DNA of 53,391 bases, from NCBI GenBank assembly GCA_944321525.1, contig CALULQ010000028.1, positions 1-53,391 of the forward strand. The letters run 5' to 3'. The stretch comes from an uncultured Paraprevotella sp. Its GTDB lineage: Bacteria > Bacteroidota > Bacteroidia > Bacteroidales > Bacteroidaceae. A program made the translations under genes and the position numbers. Below, piece after piece: positions 18,294 through 27,198 of this stretch. The number at the start of each line of letters is the position of its first letter. The stretch's first letter is position 1. The notes beneath the pieces were generated by a model. The model worked only from the letters and a program-made list of their open reading frames with translations, was not told the origin of the DNA and made no database searches.

Positions 18294-21071
18294 ATGAAAA
18301 GATTGTCACTTTGCTTCATGCTGTTCATTTCCATCCTGTCTGTTACGGCGCAGCCTACAGCAGGAACCGACTCCCTCTACCAAAAAGTGGAGGTCCTCGG
18401 ACAAATACTGCCGCAGGAGAAGGTGTACCTGCACCTCGACAACACGTGCTACTTCGTCGGCGACACGATTTGGTATAAGGGCTACGTGACGCAAAGCGAC
18501 AAGAGGACACTCACGGAACTGAGCAAAATCCTCTACGTGGAACTGCTCACGCCCGACGGATACGTCGTGGAGCAACAGCAACTCGAGATGCCGGACGGGA
18601 TGGCCAACGGCATGTTCGTGTTGGAAGACTCGCTCTATGCCGGATACTACGAACTGCGGGCCTACACCCGGTGGATGCTCAACTTCGGACAGCGGGAGCA
18701 CCCACACGGCGGCTGGATCGTGGACGCATTCTACAACGCCGACATGGCGCGCGACTTCCTCCGCGACTACGACAAGCTCTATTCCCGCGTCTTCCCCGTC
18801 TACGACAAGCCCGAGGAAGAGGGGCGATATCCCAAGGACATGACCGTGCGCCCCTTGCGGCGGTACCACAAGACCCGCTCCGGAAAACCGGAAACCGACC
18901 TGCGCTTCTATCCCGAAGGCGGACAGCTCGTGGCCGGAACGGACGGGCGGGTGGCGCTGGAGCTCAACACCGAAGAGGGGGAACACCTGAAAGGCGTGGA
19001 CATCACCATCCGGGACAAGGACAAGCAGGAGGTGGCACGGTGCCGGACGGACGAACGCGGAAGGGCCGTGTTCCCCCTGAAAGACATTTCACCATCGGGA
19101 GGCTATCAGGCCGTCTTTTCCCTGCGCGGCAACAGCTATGAGAAAGATTTGCCCGAAGTGACCGAGAGCGGATGCGCCCTCACCGTCGTGCAGGATGACA
19201 GCGCCGTGGTGGCAAGGGTGCAGGCCGTGGGCGCGGAAGGGCCGCTTGCACTGCATGTCATGAGCCAGGGCGTGAGCCGCTTCTACCGGCCTTTAAACGG
19301 GGAAACCTCCGTTTCCATCCCCTTGGACTCGCTCCCCACGGGCGTCAACCAGCTCACCGTCTTCAACGCCGAAGGACGCATCTATGCCGACCGCCTCTTC
19401 TTCGTCAACCACCACGATTATGACGCCCCGCGGCTGGACGTCTCCGGCATCCGGACGCAATACGAGCCCTTCGACTCCATCACCCTACGCCTGCAACTCT
19501 CCGACCCGACCGACTCCGTGGCCGGACTCTCCCTCGCCGTGCGCGACCGCGCCACCGAGGAGTTCTCCTACGACAACGGCACCATGCTCACCGAGATGCT
19601 CCTCGCCAGCGAGATACGCGGGTTCGTGGAGAATCCCGGCTACTACTTCGAGGCCGACGACAACATCCGGCGGCAGGCGTTGGACCTGCTCCTGATGGTG
19701 CAGGGATGGAGGCGCTACGAATGGCGCACCATGGCCGGCATCGAACCGTTTGAGCCGCAAAGCCCTCCGGAGACGCGGCAGACACTTAACGGCAGCGTGC
19801 ACCGAGGGTACTCGCTCTTCCCCGACAACGAACCCGGGGAACGCAGTTTTATCACGACCTTGATGAAGACTGACTTAACCCAACCCATTGACTTTAATAC
19901 CACGGAAAACTGCGCATGGGAATATCGAGGAATGTCGCTGCAGCAAATCTATGGTACGCTCATTCCCAAGATGGACAAAGAAGCCAATATCTTCGCTTCG
20001 TTTTCGCAAGGGGAAGAAACATTGAACCAGATGGCGAAAACGGAAAACGGATCGTTCTGTATACCGACACCCAAACTTTACGGCAACTACATTCTCGAAC
20101 TGACAGGCACCGACGCCGACATCGCCCCGCACATGGCATTCACGGAAAAATATAGCAAAGGATTCAACGACGAAACTGCCGAACCGCTCTTCTACGTGAA
20201 GTTGGACCCCTTCTTTCCAAAATTTCCAAAGCCTTACAGCTACTATCAGGACGCCAGTATCCTTGTGGATTCCGCCATGCCCTCCGACTCCCTGTCCTTC
20301 ACCAACCGCAGGCTCCCCGCCGTACAAGTGAGCACCAAGAAGGGCGGACTGCGCAAATTGGACCGCAACAAACCGGCCGTGGTAATGGATGCCTATGACG
20401 CCTTCAACCTTGCCGCCGACTACGGACTCAACGGCGGGAAACACGACTGGCGCACCTTCTCGCAACAGGTGGCCGTGGCCACAGTGGCCGACATGGGACT
20501 CGACCGCCGCTATTTCATCCAAGAACAATACAACGGAAAGGCGCAAAACCTGAAAGCCAACGAAAACGTGGACTGGCGCAACAGTTTGAGGAAACATGAA
20601 TGGGACGTGGAAATAGAAGTTCCCCAGGCAAAAGCGGTCAGCATCTCCAAAGAGACCATCAAGAAATACCGACTGCTACGCAACTTGGACAAACTCTATA
20701 TTTACACCGACTATGCCCCACGCGAACAAGGCAGCTGGAGATACGAACAAAGCAACCAGCCGGAAGTCATCATCGACTACCGCCTCTTTCCCGACGGAGG
20801 TTACCAACGAACTTACCGCGACCGCCACTACGTCCTGCGCGGCTACGCCGTGTGCGACGACTTTTACAGTCCCGACTACAGCCGACGCCCGCTGCCCGAC
20901 GTCAAGGACCACCGCCGCACACTGCTCTGGATGCCCGACGTGAAGTTCGACAAGGAAGGGAAAGCCACCGTCCGGCTCTACAACAACAGTAAACCAACCG
21001 CCATCAGCATCGAAGCCGAAGGCATCACGCGAAACGGGAAACCCATACAGTTCAAAAGCAACGGCCAATGA
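18294..21071 (+). CDS. Exported MG2 (macroglobulin-like) domain protein
   Basis: A 925-residue exported protein from the chosen start at 18294, which gives a clean signal peptide (LSLCFMLFISILSVTAQ). The frame is open from an ATG at 18255, giving 13 extra basic residues; I prefer the internal start. Early in the mature part, EKVYLHLDNTCYFVGDTIWY is the typical opening of macroglobulin MG2 domains, and several beta-sandwich-like segments follow. A thioester motif of true alpha-2-macroglobulins is not seen. The C-terminal region is rich in Tyr, Arg and Asp (DFYSPDYSRRPLPDVKDHR). Such Bacteroidetes proteins are probably envelope-associated; substrate or partner is unknown. The gene stands alone with its own promoter, before a 0.9-kb gap. 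Confidence 0.75.
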   Translation: MKRLSLCFMLFISILSVTAQPTAGTDSLYQKVEVLGQILPQEKVYLHLDNTCYFVGDTIWYKGYVTQSDKRTLTELSKILYVELLTPDGYVVEQQQLEMPDGMANGMFVLEDSLYAGYYELRAYTRWMLNFGQREHPHGGWIVDAFYNADMARDFLRDYDKLYSRVFPVYDKPEEEGRYPKDMTVRPLRRYHKTRSGKPETDLRFYPEGGQLVAGTDGRVALELNTEEGEHLKGVDITIRDKDKQEVARCRTDERGRAVFPLKDISPSGGYQAVFSLRGNSYEKDLPEVTESGCALTVVQDDSAVVARVQAVGAEGPLALHVMSQGVSRFYRPLNGETSVSIPLDSLPTGVNQLTVFNAEGRIYADRLFFVNHHDYDAPRLDVSGIRTQYEPFDSITLRLQLSDPTDSVAGLSLAVRDRATEEFSYDNGTMLTEMLLASEIRGFVENPGYYFEADDNIRRQALDLLLMVQGWRRYEWRTMAGIEPFEPQSPPETRQTLNGSVHRGYSLFPDNEPGERSFITTLMKTDLTQPIDFNTTENCAWEYRGMSLQQIYGTLIPKMDKEANIFASFSQGEETLNQMAKTENGSFCIPTPKLYGNYILELTGTDADIAPHMAFTEKYSKGFNDETAEPLFYVKLDPFFPKFPKPYSYYQDASILVDSAMPSDSLSFTNRRLPAVQVSTKKGGLRKLDRNKPAVVMDAYDAFNLAADYGLNGGKHDWRTFSQQVAVATVADMGLDRRYFIQEQYNGKAQNLKANENVDWRNSLRKHEWDVEIEVPQAKAVSISKETIKKYRLLRNLDKLYIYTDYAPREQGSWRYEQSNQPEVIIDYRLFPDGGYQRTYRDRHYVLRGYAVCDDFYSPDYSRRPLPDVKDHRRTLLWMPDVKFDKEGKATVRLYNNSKPTAISIEAEGITRNGKPIQFKSNGQ

Positions 21072-21978
21072 ATCCGTAGCCGTTCAGAACGAGGCGAAAG
21101 ACACGAACGGCAAATCTCACCCGGTTCAGTAGAAATCCAGTAGAGGAACCAGCTACAACACCTGTGACGGATTGTCACCAAAGCACGGATTTTCCTGCCA
21201 GAAAGAAAGGCTTTCCCTTCGCTTCCATGTTTCAATGACAGGACGGAACGCCGCAAAAAGGGGCCGGACTGTTAAAACGCGGACGGAAAAACTGTTTGTA
21301 TGGAGCATTTCTCCGTCCCGGCAGTCGTTTTTTCGCGGAAAAAACAGAATCGCTTTCCGCAAAGAAACGAACCGCCTTCCGCAAAAACGAAACTTTTCTG
21401 CCGCAAGGCATTCCTTGCGGGTGCAGAAAGACGGGAAAAACAGGGCTTCGGAGGGCATTTCACGCTCTGGATGAAGTCCGCCCGCATGCAAATCCCGTTT
21501 GTCCTTTTGCAAGCCATTCCCCTTGCGGGACTGACGCGGGGGGAGGGCTCCGGCCGCACGGCGTTCCGTGGCGGGCGGCAAAATGTCGCGGGAACCGGCT
21601 TTCGGCTTTCATCCTGCATTCCCTTGGGCGCGTATGGTTCGCGCATTTCCGTCCTGTTCCCGCCCCGCGCCCGTTTGCGCGGTTCTCGCAAGCGCTGTCT
21701 TGACGTTTTGACAAAATGATCATTGGGGGCTTGTTGCCGTCCGCCGGCTTTTTGGCACCTTCGCGACAAGAAGCGGCCTGCGCCATCGAAACAGGCAAGG
21801 GAGTTTCCGAGGGCCGTCTTTCTTCCCTTTCCGGAACCGCTGAAACATACGACTGTCCCCATTGGATTCCTACTGAGCCCTCATCCGGTTCTTGTCGGGA
21901 AACAACAAAATTTAAAAGGGACGGCTTCTTTGCGAAACCGTCCCTCCATTAAATATCCTTACCGGAATCCGCGCCGGA
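21072..21978. other. 907-bp gap without a convincing gene
   Basis: Short open frames occur on both strands but overlap each other and look like no known protein. The part around 21350-21420 repeats TTCCGCAAA and CTGCCGCAAGG, possibly a decayed relative of the GTACT element. The right end holds the terminator of the minus-strand beta-galactosidase. I see no tRNA or riboswitch pattern. Confidence 0.65.
21918..21944 (-). terminator. Terminator of the beta-galactosidase gene
   Basis: On the minus strand GGGACGG pairs with CCGTCCC, extended by an inner TTC/GAA, and is followed by TTTTAAATTTTG, a good intrinsic terminator 34 bp beyond the stop. Confidence 0.75.
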
Positions 21979-24900
21979 TTACAACGGGCGAATCACGTAA
22001 GTAAAGTCATAATCTTGGTAAGCCATGCGGTACTTCTCCAAAGGTATGGCTCCCCAGCTGTTCTCGCAAGCCAGACCGCGCTGGCGGAGCGCCAGCTTGA
22101 CAACGCTGAAGTCGCGCGGAATCAGGTCGCCCGAATGGCTCTGGTGGGCATACTTGTCCATGCCGTCGTCCAGGTCTTCCGCAAGGAAGTTCAGCGTGCT
22201 GCACTCCATCGGTGCGAAGGAGTAGAATTCCAAGCCCTTGCCGGCCTCGTCCTTCACCTGCCAATAGCGCACTTCGGTTTTGTTTCCACTCTCTTGCGGA
22301 CGCACGTAGCCCCAATATTGGTCGGCCACCTTCGCGTTGTAGACTCCCAGACGGTCGCCGTTGTTGCGGTCGATGTAGTTTTCGCCCGGTCCCTTGCCGT
22401 AGAACGTCAGCAGGCTGTAAGCCTTAGGCATCACTAATTGCATGCCGTAGCGCATCAGTTCGGGCTTTTCTTTCGCGTCCTTGTTCACCGTCATGGCCTC
22501 GTTCACCACCAACTCGCCGGCCGTGGTCAGCGTGTAGGTCATGGTCAGCGAAGCTTCCACCGACGGCATGTCGTAGACCACCACGACATGCTTGTCCGCG
22601 TCGTTCTCGCCCCACTTCACGTCGAATGATTTCATTCTCATCGCGGGCTCCTTCCATGCACGCAGTTTCCGCTGCGCGTTTGCACCGTAGTCATTGTCGG
22701 TCGGTGCACGCCAGAAGTCGGGCTTGATGGAGTATCCCTCTTCCAACATGGGCTTGCCATCCACGTCGAGATAGTCAATCCATCCCGTCCAGCGGTTAAA
22801 GGTCACGGACGTGTTGCCGGCCGTGAGCGTAAGCCATGATGCCTTGTCTTCTTTCTCCACCGTCAGGCCGCCCGCTTCCTCGGAAGCCGCCTTGGCATTG
22901 GCCCATACCGTCTCCATCGTGGGGAAGGTGTAAGGATTCACCACGAACTGCTCGCGTGCCACGGCATAGCCGGCCTTGAGCATCGGTTCAGCTTGGTTGA
23001 GCACGAAGTCCAGATTCAACACCAGTTCGCCTTCCGGTTTCTCCGGTGCCTGGTAACCGTTGAGCTTGATGGTGCGGCGCTCTTGTGCCGGCACGTCCAA
23101 GCTATTCTGTCCACTGGCGATGACCTTTCCTTCCAATTCCAATGTCCACTGCAGGTTCACGTCCTCCAGCGACTTGAAGAAGTTCTCGTTATAGATTTCA
23201 ATCTCTCCGGTTTTCAGGTCCTTCGGCGTAGCCCAGATGTTCTGATAATAGTAGCGCACCTCGTTGGCATGCGGATTGGGCATGCGGTCGGGGTTAATGA
23301 TACCATTGTTGTTGAAGTTGTGGTCGCTCGCGGGGAAACGTCCGAAGTCGCCGCCATAGGCGTAAATGTAATTGCCCAGTTTGTTCTTCACGCGCAATCC
23401 CTGGTCAACGAAGTCCCAGATGAAGCCGCCTTGGTATTTCGGATACTTGCGCACCAAGTCCCAATACTCCTTGAAGCCACCCATGGAATTTCCCATGGCA
23501 TGGGCGTATTCGCATTGGATGAGAGGCCGCGGATTGTCACCCTTGGAGTAAGCCTCGCAACCGCCGTAGCCGTAATACATCGGGCAGAAGATGTCCGTCT
23601 TTCCGTTTTGCCCAGCCTGCTCATACTGGCAAGGACGGCTCGGGTCGTAGGCTTTCACCATGTCGTAAGCCTTCTCAAAGTTCGGACCATAGCCGGCCTC
23701 GTTACCCAAGCTCCAGAAGATGATGGACGGATGGTTCTTATAAATCTTGATGTTGCTCTCGTTGCGCTCCAAGTGAGCCTTCTCAAAGTCGGGGTTCTTG
23801 GCCAGCGTCTTGTCGCCGTATCCCATTCCGTGGCTTTCGATGTTAGCCTCGGCCACCATATAAATACCATACTTGTCGCACATCTCATACCAGCGCGGAT
23901 CGTCGGGATAGTGGCACGTACGAACGGCATTGACGTTCAGTTCCTTCATGATTTGGATGTCCTGCAACATGCGGTCTACCGACACCACATAAGCACTCAG
24001 CGGGTCCATCTCATGACGGTTAACACCCTTGAAGAGCACCGGTTTGCCGTTCACCAGCACTTGGGCGTTCTTGATCTCCACCTTGCGGAAGCCCACGTTC
24101 TGGCGAATGACTTCCGACACTTCGTTGCCATCCATGAGCGTGGTGTACAAAGAATAGAGGTTGGGCGTCTCGGCGGTCCACTTCTGCGGGTTCTTCACCT
24201 CGAAGTCCACTTCCACCTTGCCATCCTTGCCCACTTGTGCCGTTTGCGAGGCCACTTCCTTGCCTTCGGCATCCTTCAGCGAGAATTTCACGGTCTTGCC
24301 CTTGGCGTCGGCTGTTTCCAGCTTCACGTCCAGCGTCCCGTCCTGATAGTTATTCACCAAATCCGGAGTGAGGAACAAGTCGGTGACCTGCGTCTCAGGC
24401 CGGGAATAGAGATACACCTCGCGGGCGATACCCGTAAGTTTCCAGAAGTCCTGGTCTTCCAGATAAGAGCCGTCGCACCAGCGCATCACCTGCATGGCGA
24501 TGAGGTTCTTCTGCCCCGGCTTCAGATACTTCGTCAGGTCGAACTCGGCAGACACTTTGCTGTCTTCGCTGTATCCGACGAACTTGCCGTTCACCCAAAC
24601 CATCAGGTTGGACGTGGCCGAACCCACGTGGAGATATACTTTCTCCCCTTTCCAGTCGGCCGGAACGGTCACCATCTTGCGGTAAGAGCCGGTGTAATTG
24701 TTCAGTTCCTCCACAAAGGGCGGATTGGGCGCGAACTGGTTGCTCCAGGCATAGCCGACATTCCTGTACGTCGCGTCGCCATAGCCGTTCACCTCCAAGA
24801 TTCCCGGCACGGGGAAGTCCACCCACTGCGAGTCGTCATAATCCAAAGCATAAAATCCCTTCGGTGCTTTATCATGGTCTTTGGAGAAATTAAATTTCCA

Positions 24901-25107
24901 CTTCCCTTCGAGCGAGAGGTAGCGCTCCGAGCGGTTCTTCTGGCCTTCCTGCGCCAGCTGTTCCGTCTCAAATGCGAAAAACGCCGCCCTCGGGGGCATG
25001 GTGTTCACTTCGTTCACCTCGGGATCCAGCCACCAAGGTGTGTCTTTCTGCGCACTGGCCGACAATGCCGCCAGACAAGCACAAGAAAACATGATTTGTT
25101 TAAGCAT
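21979..25107 (-). CDS. Glycoside hydrolase family 2 beta-galactosidase (LacZ type), exported
   Basis: Hydrolyses terminal beta-galactosides, probably in the periplasm. I start at 25107, giving 1042 residues with signal peptide LKQIMFSCACLAALSASAQ. The frame extends further upstream, but the -7 element at 25166-25173 lies inside that extension. The full LacZ layout is present: sugar-binding sandwich, immunoglobulin-like domain, TIM barrel, a fourth domain and the C-terminal small-chain domain. Catalytic residues are Glu470 in SLGNEAGYG (acid/base) and Glu533 in QCEYAHAMGNS (nucleophile), close to positions 461 and 537 of E. coli LacZ. It is divergent from the DUF6057 gene and has its own terminator. 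Not part of a visible SusCD locus. Confidence 0.93.
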   Translation of the reverse strand: MLKQIMFSCACLAALSASAQKDTPWWLDPEVNEVNTMPPRAAFFAFETEQLAQEGQKNRSERYLSLEGKWKFNFSKDHDKAPKGFYALDYDDSQWVDFPVPGILEVNGYGDATYRNVGYAWSNQFAPNPPFVEELNNYTGSYRKMVTVPADWKGEKVYLHVGSATSNLMVWVNGKFVGYSEDSKVSAEFDLTKYLKPGQKNLIAMQVMRWCDGSYLEDQDFWKLTGIAREVYLYSRPETQVTDLFLTPDLVNNYQDGTLDVKLETADAKGKTVKFSLKDAEGKEVASQTAQVGKDGKVEVDFEVKNPQKWTAETPNLYSLYTTLMDGNEVSEVIRQNVGFRKVEIKNAQVLVNGKPVLFKGVNRHEMDPLSAYVVSVDRMLQDIQIMKELNVNAVRTCHYPDDPRWYEMCDKYGIYMVAEANIESHGMGYGDKTLAKNPDFEKAHLERNESNIKIYKNHPSIIFWSLGNEAGYGPNFEKAYDMVKAYDPSRPCQYEQAGQNGKTDIFCPMYYGYGGCEAYSKGDNPRPLIQCEYAHAMGNSMGGFKEYWDLVRKYPKYQGGFIWDFVDQGLRVKNKLGNYIYAYGGDFGRFPASDHNFNNNGIINPDRMPNPHANEVRYYYQNIWATPKDLKTGEIEIYNENFFKSLEDVNLQWTLELEGKVIASGQNSLDVPAQERRTIKLNGYQAPEKPEGELVLNLDFVLNQAEPMLKAGYAVAREQFVVNPYTFPTMETVWANAKAASEEAGGLTVEKEDKASWLTLTAGNTSVTFNRWTGWIDYLDVDGKPMLEEGYSIKPDFWRAPTDNDYGANAQRKLRAWKEPAMRMKSFDVKWGENDADKHVVVVYDMPSVEASLTMTYTLTTAGELVVNEAMTVNKDAKEKPELMRYGMQLVMPKAYSLLTFYGKGPGENYIDRNNGDRLGVYNAKVADQYWGYVRPQESGNKTEVRYWQVKDEAGKGLEFYSFAPMECSTLNFLAEDLDDGMDKYAHQSHSGDLIPRDFSVVKLALRQRGLACENSWGAIPLEKYRMAYQDYDFTYVIRPL

Positions 25108-25165
25108 GGTAATTTGTTTTAGTGCGTCACCAGACGCGGTTATTACTGTTTTAAGAAACATAATG

Positions 25166-25173
25166 CAAAGATA
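25166..25173 (-). promoter_or_regulatory. -7 element of the beta-galactosidase gene
   Basis: The minus strand reads TATCTTTG, 59 bp before the chosen ATG. No -33 TTTG at the usual distance. Confidence 0.6.
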
Positions 25174-25245
25174 CGAATTTTGTTCGTTTTTCCTCTTTCT
25201 TGCAAAGTTTTCCTTAAAATATTGCAGTTGCGTACCAATAATCAC

Positions 25246-25253
25246 TAACTTTG
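25246..25253 (+). promoter_or_regulatory. -7 element of the DUF6057 operon
   Basis: TAACTTTG lies 45 bp before the DUF6057 ATG; a partial -33 (TTGC at about 25222) is at the right distance. Divergent from the beta-galactosidase promoter. Confidence 0.6.
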
Positions 25254-25297
25254 AAGAACAAAAACCGAACATCTCAAGAAAAAAAGGCTGAAATATC

Positions 25298-27196
25298 ATG
25301 AACACAGACTTTTCCCGACCTTTTGACCCGCAAGCCCCGGCTGCCGTACAAGCATCCGGAAAGCGGACAGCCGCGCGCATTGCCGCCCCCCTTCTCCGCT
25401 GGTTCTACGGGCTCATCGTGCCTATCGTTTTGGGCGTGGCGCTTTACGCCTACGAGCAAGAAACCTTGTTCCGCATGCAAGAACTCAACTTGTTCCTGCC
25501 CGGTTCCACCTTCTACCACACGTTTGAGATTTATCCCGGCGGCGCATTGGAATGGGCGGCTTGTTTCTTCACCCAGTTCTTTTACTATCCGGCTGTCGGC
25601 GTGGCCCTGCTCTTCCTGATTTGGGCGGGCCTCTGCGCCGTGATACGCTCCGCGTTTCGCACCTCCGCCACTTTGGGTTTCATCCCCGCGCTGGTGCCGG
25701 CCGCCTTGTTGGCGGGCATCGTGCAAATGGGCTACTTCATCTACTACATCAAATTGCCCGGATATGCCTTCGTGGCCTCTCTCGGCATGCTCGCCGCCCT
25801 CTCCGCCACATGGGTGTTCTCCAGGCTGGGCCGCCGTCCGGCCGTGGGATGCGCATGGATAGCCTTGTGGACCGCAGCGGGTTACCCGCTCTTGGGAGCC
25901 TACGCCCTGGCAGGCACGGCCTACATGGTGGCCTTGTGCTGGCGGATGCCCGGCGCGTCGCGGATGTACAGGATTGCCGCCAGCGCCACGGGCCTGCTCT
26001 TCGCTGTCGGCGTCCCCTTGGCGGCATGGCATTTCTACGCACAAACCAACCTTTCGACCGTCTTCACGGCCGCGCTTCCCAGTTTCGACGCTGTGGGCGA
26101 AGTGTTCCATGCCTACCGCATACCTTATTATATAATGTTCGCCCTTCCGCTGGCCGCTGCCTTCCTGCGCGACGCTGCCCCGAAACTCTCCGCGGAATGG
26201 CTTTCGCCGGCCCTCCATATTCTGGTATTGGGCGCCACGGCATGGGGCCTCCACTCCGTTTGGTACGTGGACGAGAACTTCCGCAAGGAACTGCGCATGG
26301 CACGCGCCATAGAGGAAGAGGACTGGGAAAGCATCCCCATCATCTTCCGCGAAGGCACGGCCGAACCCACACGGCTCATGGTGATGAACAAGAACCTGGC
26401 GCTCTTCAGGCTGGGACGCGCCGGCGAAGAGATGTTCCAATACCGCGAAGGCGGCGCACGCCCCAACGCCCCCTTCCTCGTGCGGCTGGCACAAGTGGGC
26501 GGCAAGACGCTCTATTACCACTACGGACTGGTGAACTACAGCTATCGCTGGTGCATGGAAGACTGCGTCATGTACGGCTGGCGCGCGGAATACCTGAAGC
26601 TCATGGCCAAGAACTCCATCGCGAACGGCGACTACGAAGTGGCCCAGAAATACCTAGACATGCTGGGGAACACACTCTTCCACAAAGATTGGGCCGAGAA
26701 GTACAAGACCTTCCTCGGCCAGCCCGACCGCGTCCGCGAAAGCAGCGAGTTCGGCCCCATCGTGCGGTTGCTCCCGCCGGAGGACCAGCTCAACTCGGAC
26801 ATGAACGTCATCGAGATGTACCTGCTCCGGACATTTGCCAACGCCATGAGCGACGACCCGCTCTATCAGGAACAGACCCTGATAGCCGCATTGCAGATGA
26901 AAGACATCGGCCTGTTCTGGCCGCGCTTCTTCCAATATGCCACCCTGCACAACGGAGAGCACATGCCGCGCCACTACCAGGAGGCCGCCTACCTCTACGG
27001 CCACTTGGAGCACCAGGTGGACATCAGCCGGATGCCTTTCGACCAAGAGGTGAAGGACAGCTACCAGCGCTTCATGGAGTTCACCCAGCAATGCGCCGGG
27101 ATGACCGAAGCACAAATGGCTGAAGCCTTCCGCCCGCAATTCGGAGGAACGTTCTATTATTTCTATTTCTTAGTCAACGGACTGCATACGTATTAA
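25298..27196 (+). CDS. DUF6057-like membrane protein
   Basis: A 632-residue protein in two halves. Residues about 30-330 contain roughly ten hydrophobic segments, the first being FYGLIVPIVLGVALYAY near 37. The C-terminal 300 residues are soluble, with helical-hairpin-like stretches (ANGDYEVAQKYLDMLGNTLFHKDWAEK in part) that may form TPR-like repeats. Overall this matches the Bacteroidetes family DUF6057, of unknown function. Its stop is 2 bp from the ATG of the TolB-like lipoprotein gene, so the pair is surely cotranslated; the two probably act together at the envelope. No catalytic motif is evident. Confidence 0.8.
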   Translation: MNTDFSRPFDPQAPAAVQASGKRTAARIAAPLLRWFYGLIVPIVLGVALYAYEQETLFRMQELNLFLPGSTFYHTFEIYPGGALEWAACFFTQFFYYPAVGVALLFLIWAGLCAVIRSAFRTSATLGFIPALVPAALLAGIVQMGYFIYYIKLPGYAFVASLGMLAALSATWVFSRLGRRPAVGCAWIALWTAAGYPLLGAYALAGTAYMVALCWRMPGASRMYRIAASATGLLFAVGVPLAAWHFYAQTNLSTVFTAALPSFDAVGEVFHAYRIPYYIMFALPLAAAFLRDAAPKLSAEWLSPALHILVLGATAWGLHSVWYVDENFRKELRMARAIEEEDWESIPIIFREGTAEPTRLMVMNKNLALFRLGRAGEEMFQYREGGARPNAPFLVRLAQVGGKTLYYHYGLVNYSYRWCMEDCVMYGWRAEYLKLMAKNSIANGDYEVAQKYLDMLGNTLFHKDWAEKYKTFLGQPDRVRESSEFGPIVRLLPPEDQLNSDMNVIEMYLLRTFANAMSDDPLYQEQTLIAALQMKDIGLFWPRFFQYATLHNGEHMPRHYQEAAYLYGHLEHQVDISRMPFDQEVKDSYQRFMEFTQQCAGMTEAQMAEAFRPQFGGTFYYFYFLVNGLHTY

Positions 27197-27198
27197 CC

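Noticed and set aside
22993..25122. 709-residue plus-strand open frame opposite the beta-galactosidase
   Set aside because: Shadow rich in His, Val, Arg and Leu; LacZ on the minus strand has both catalytic glutamates at canonical positions.
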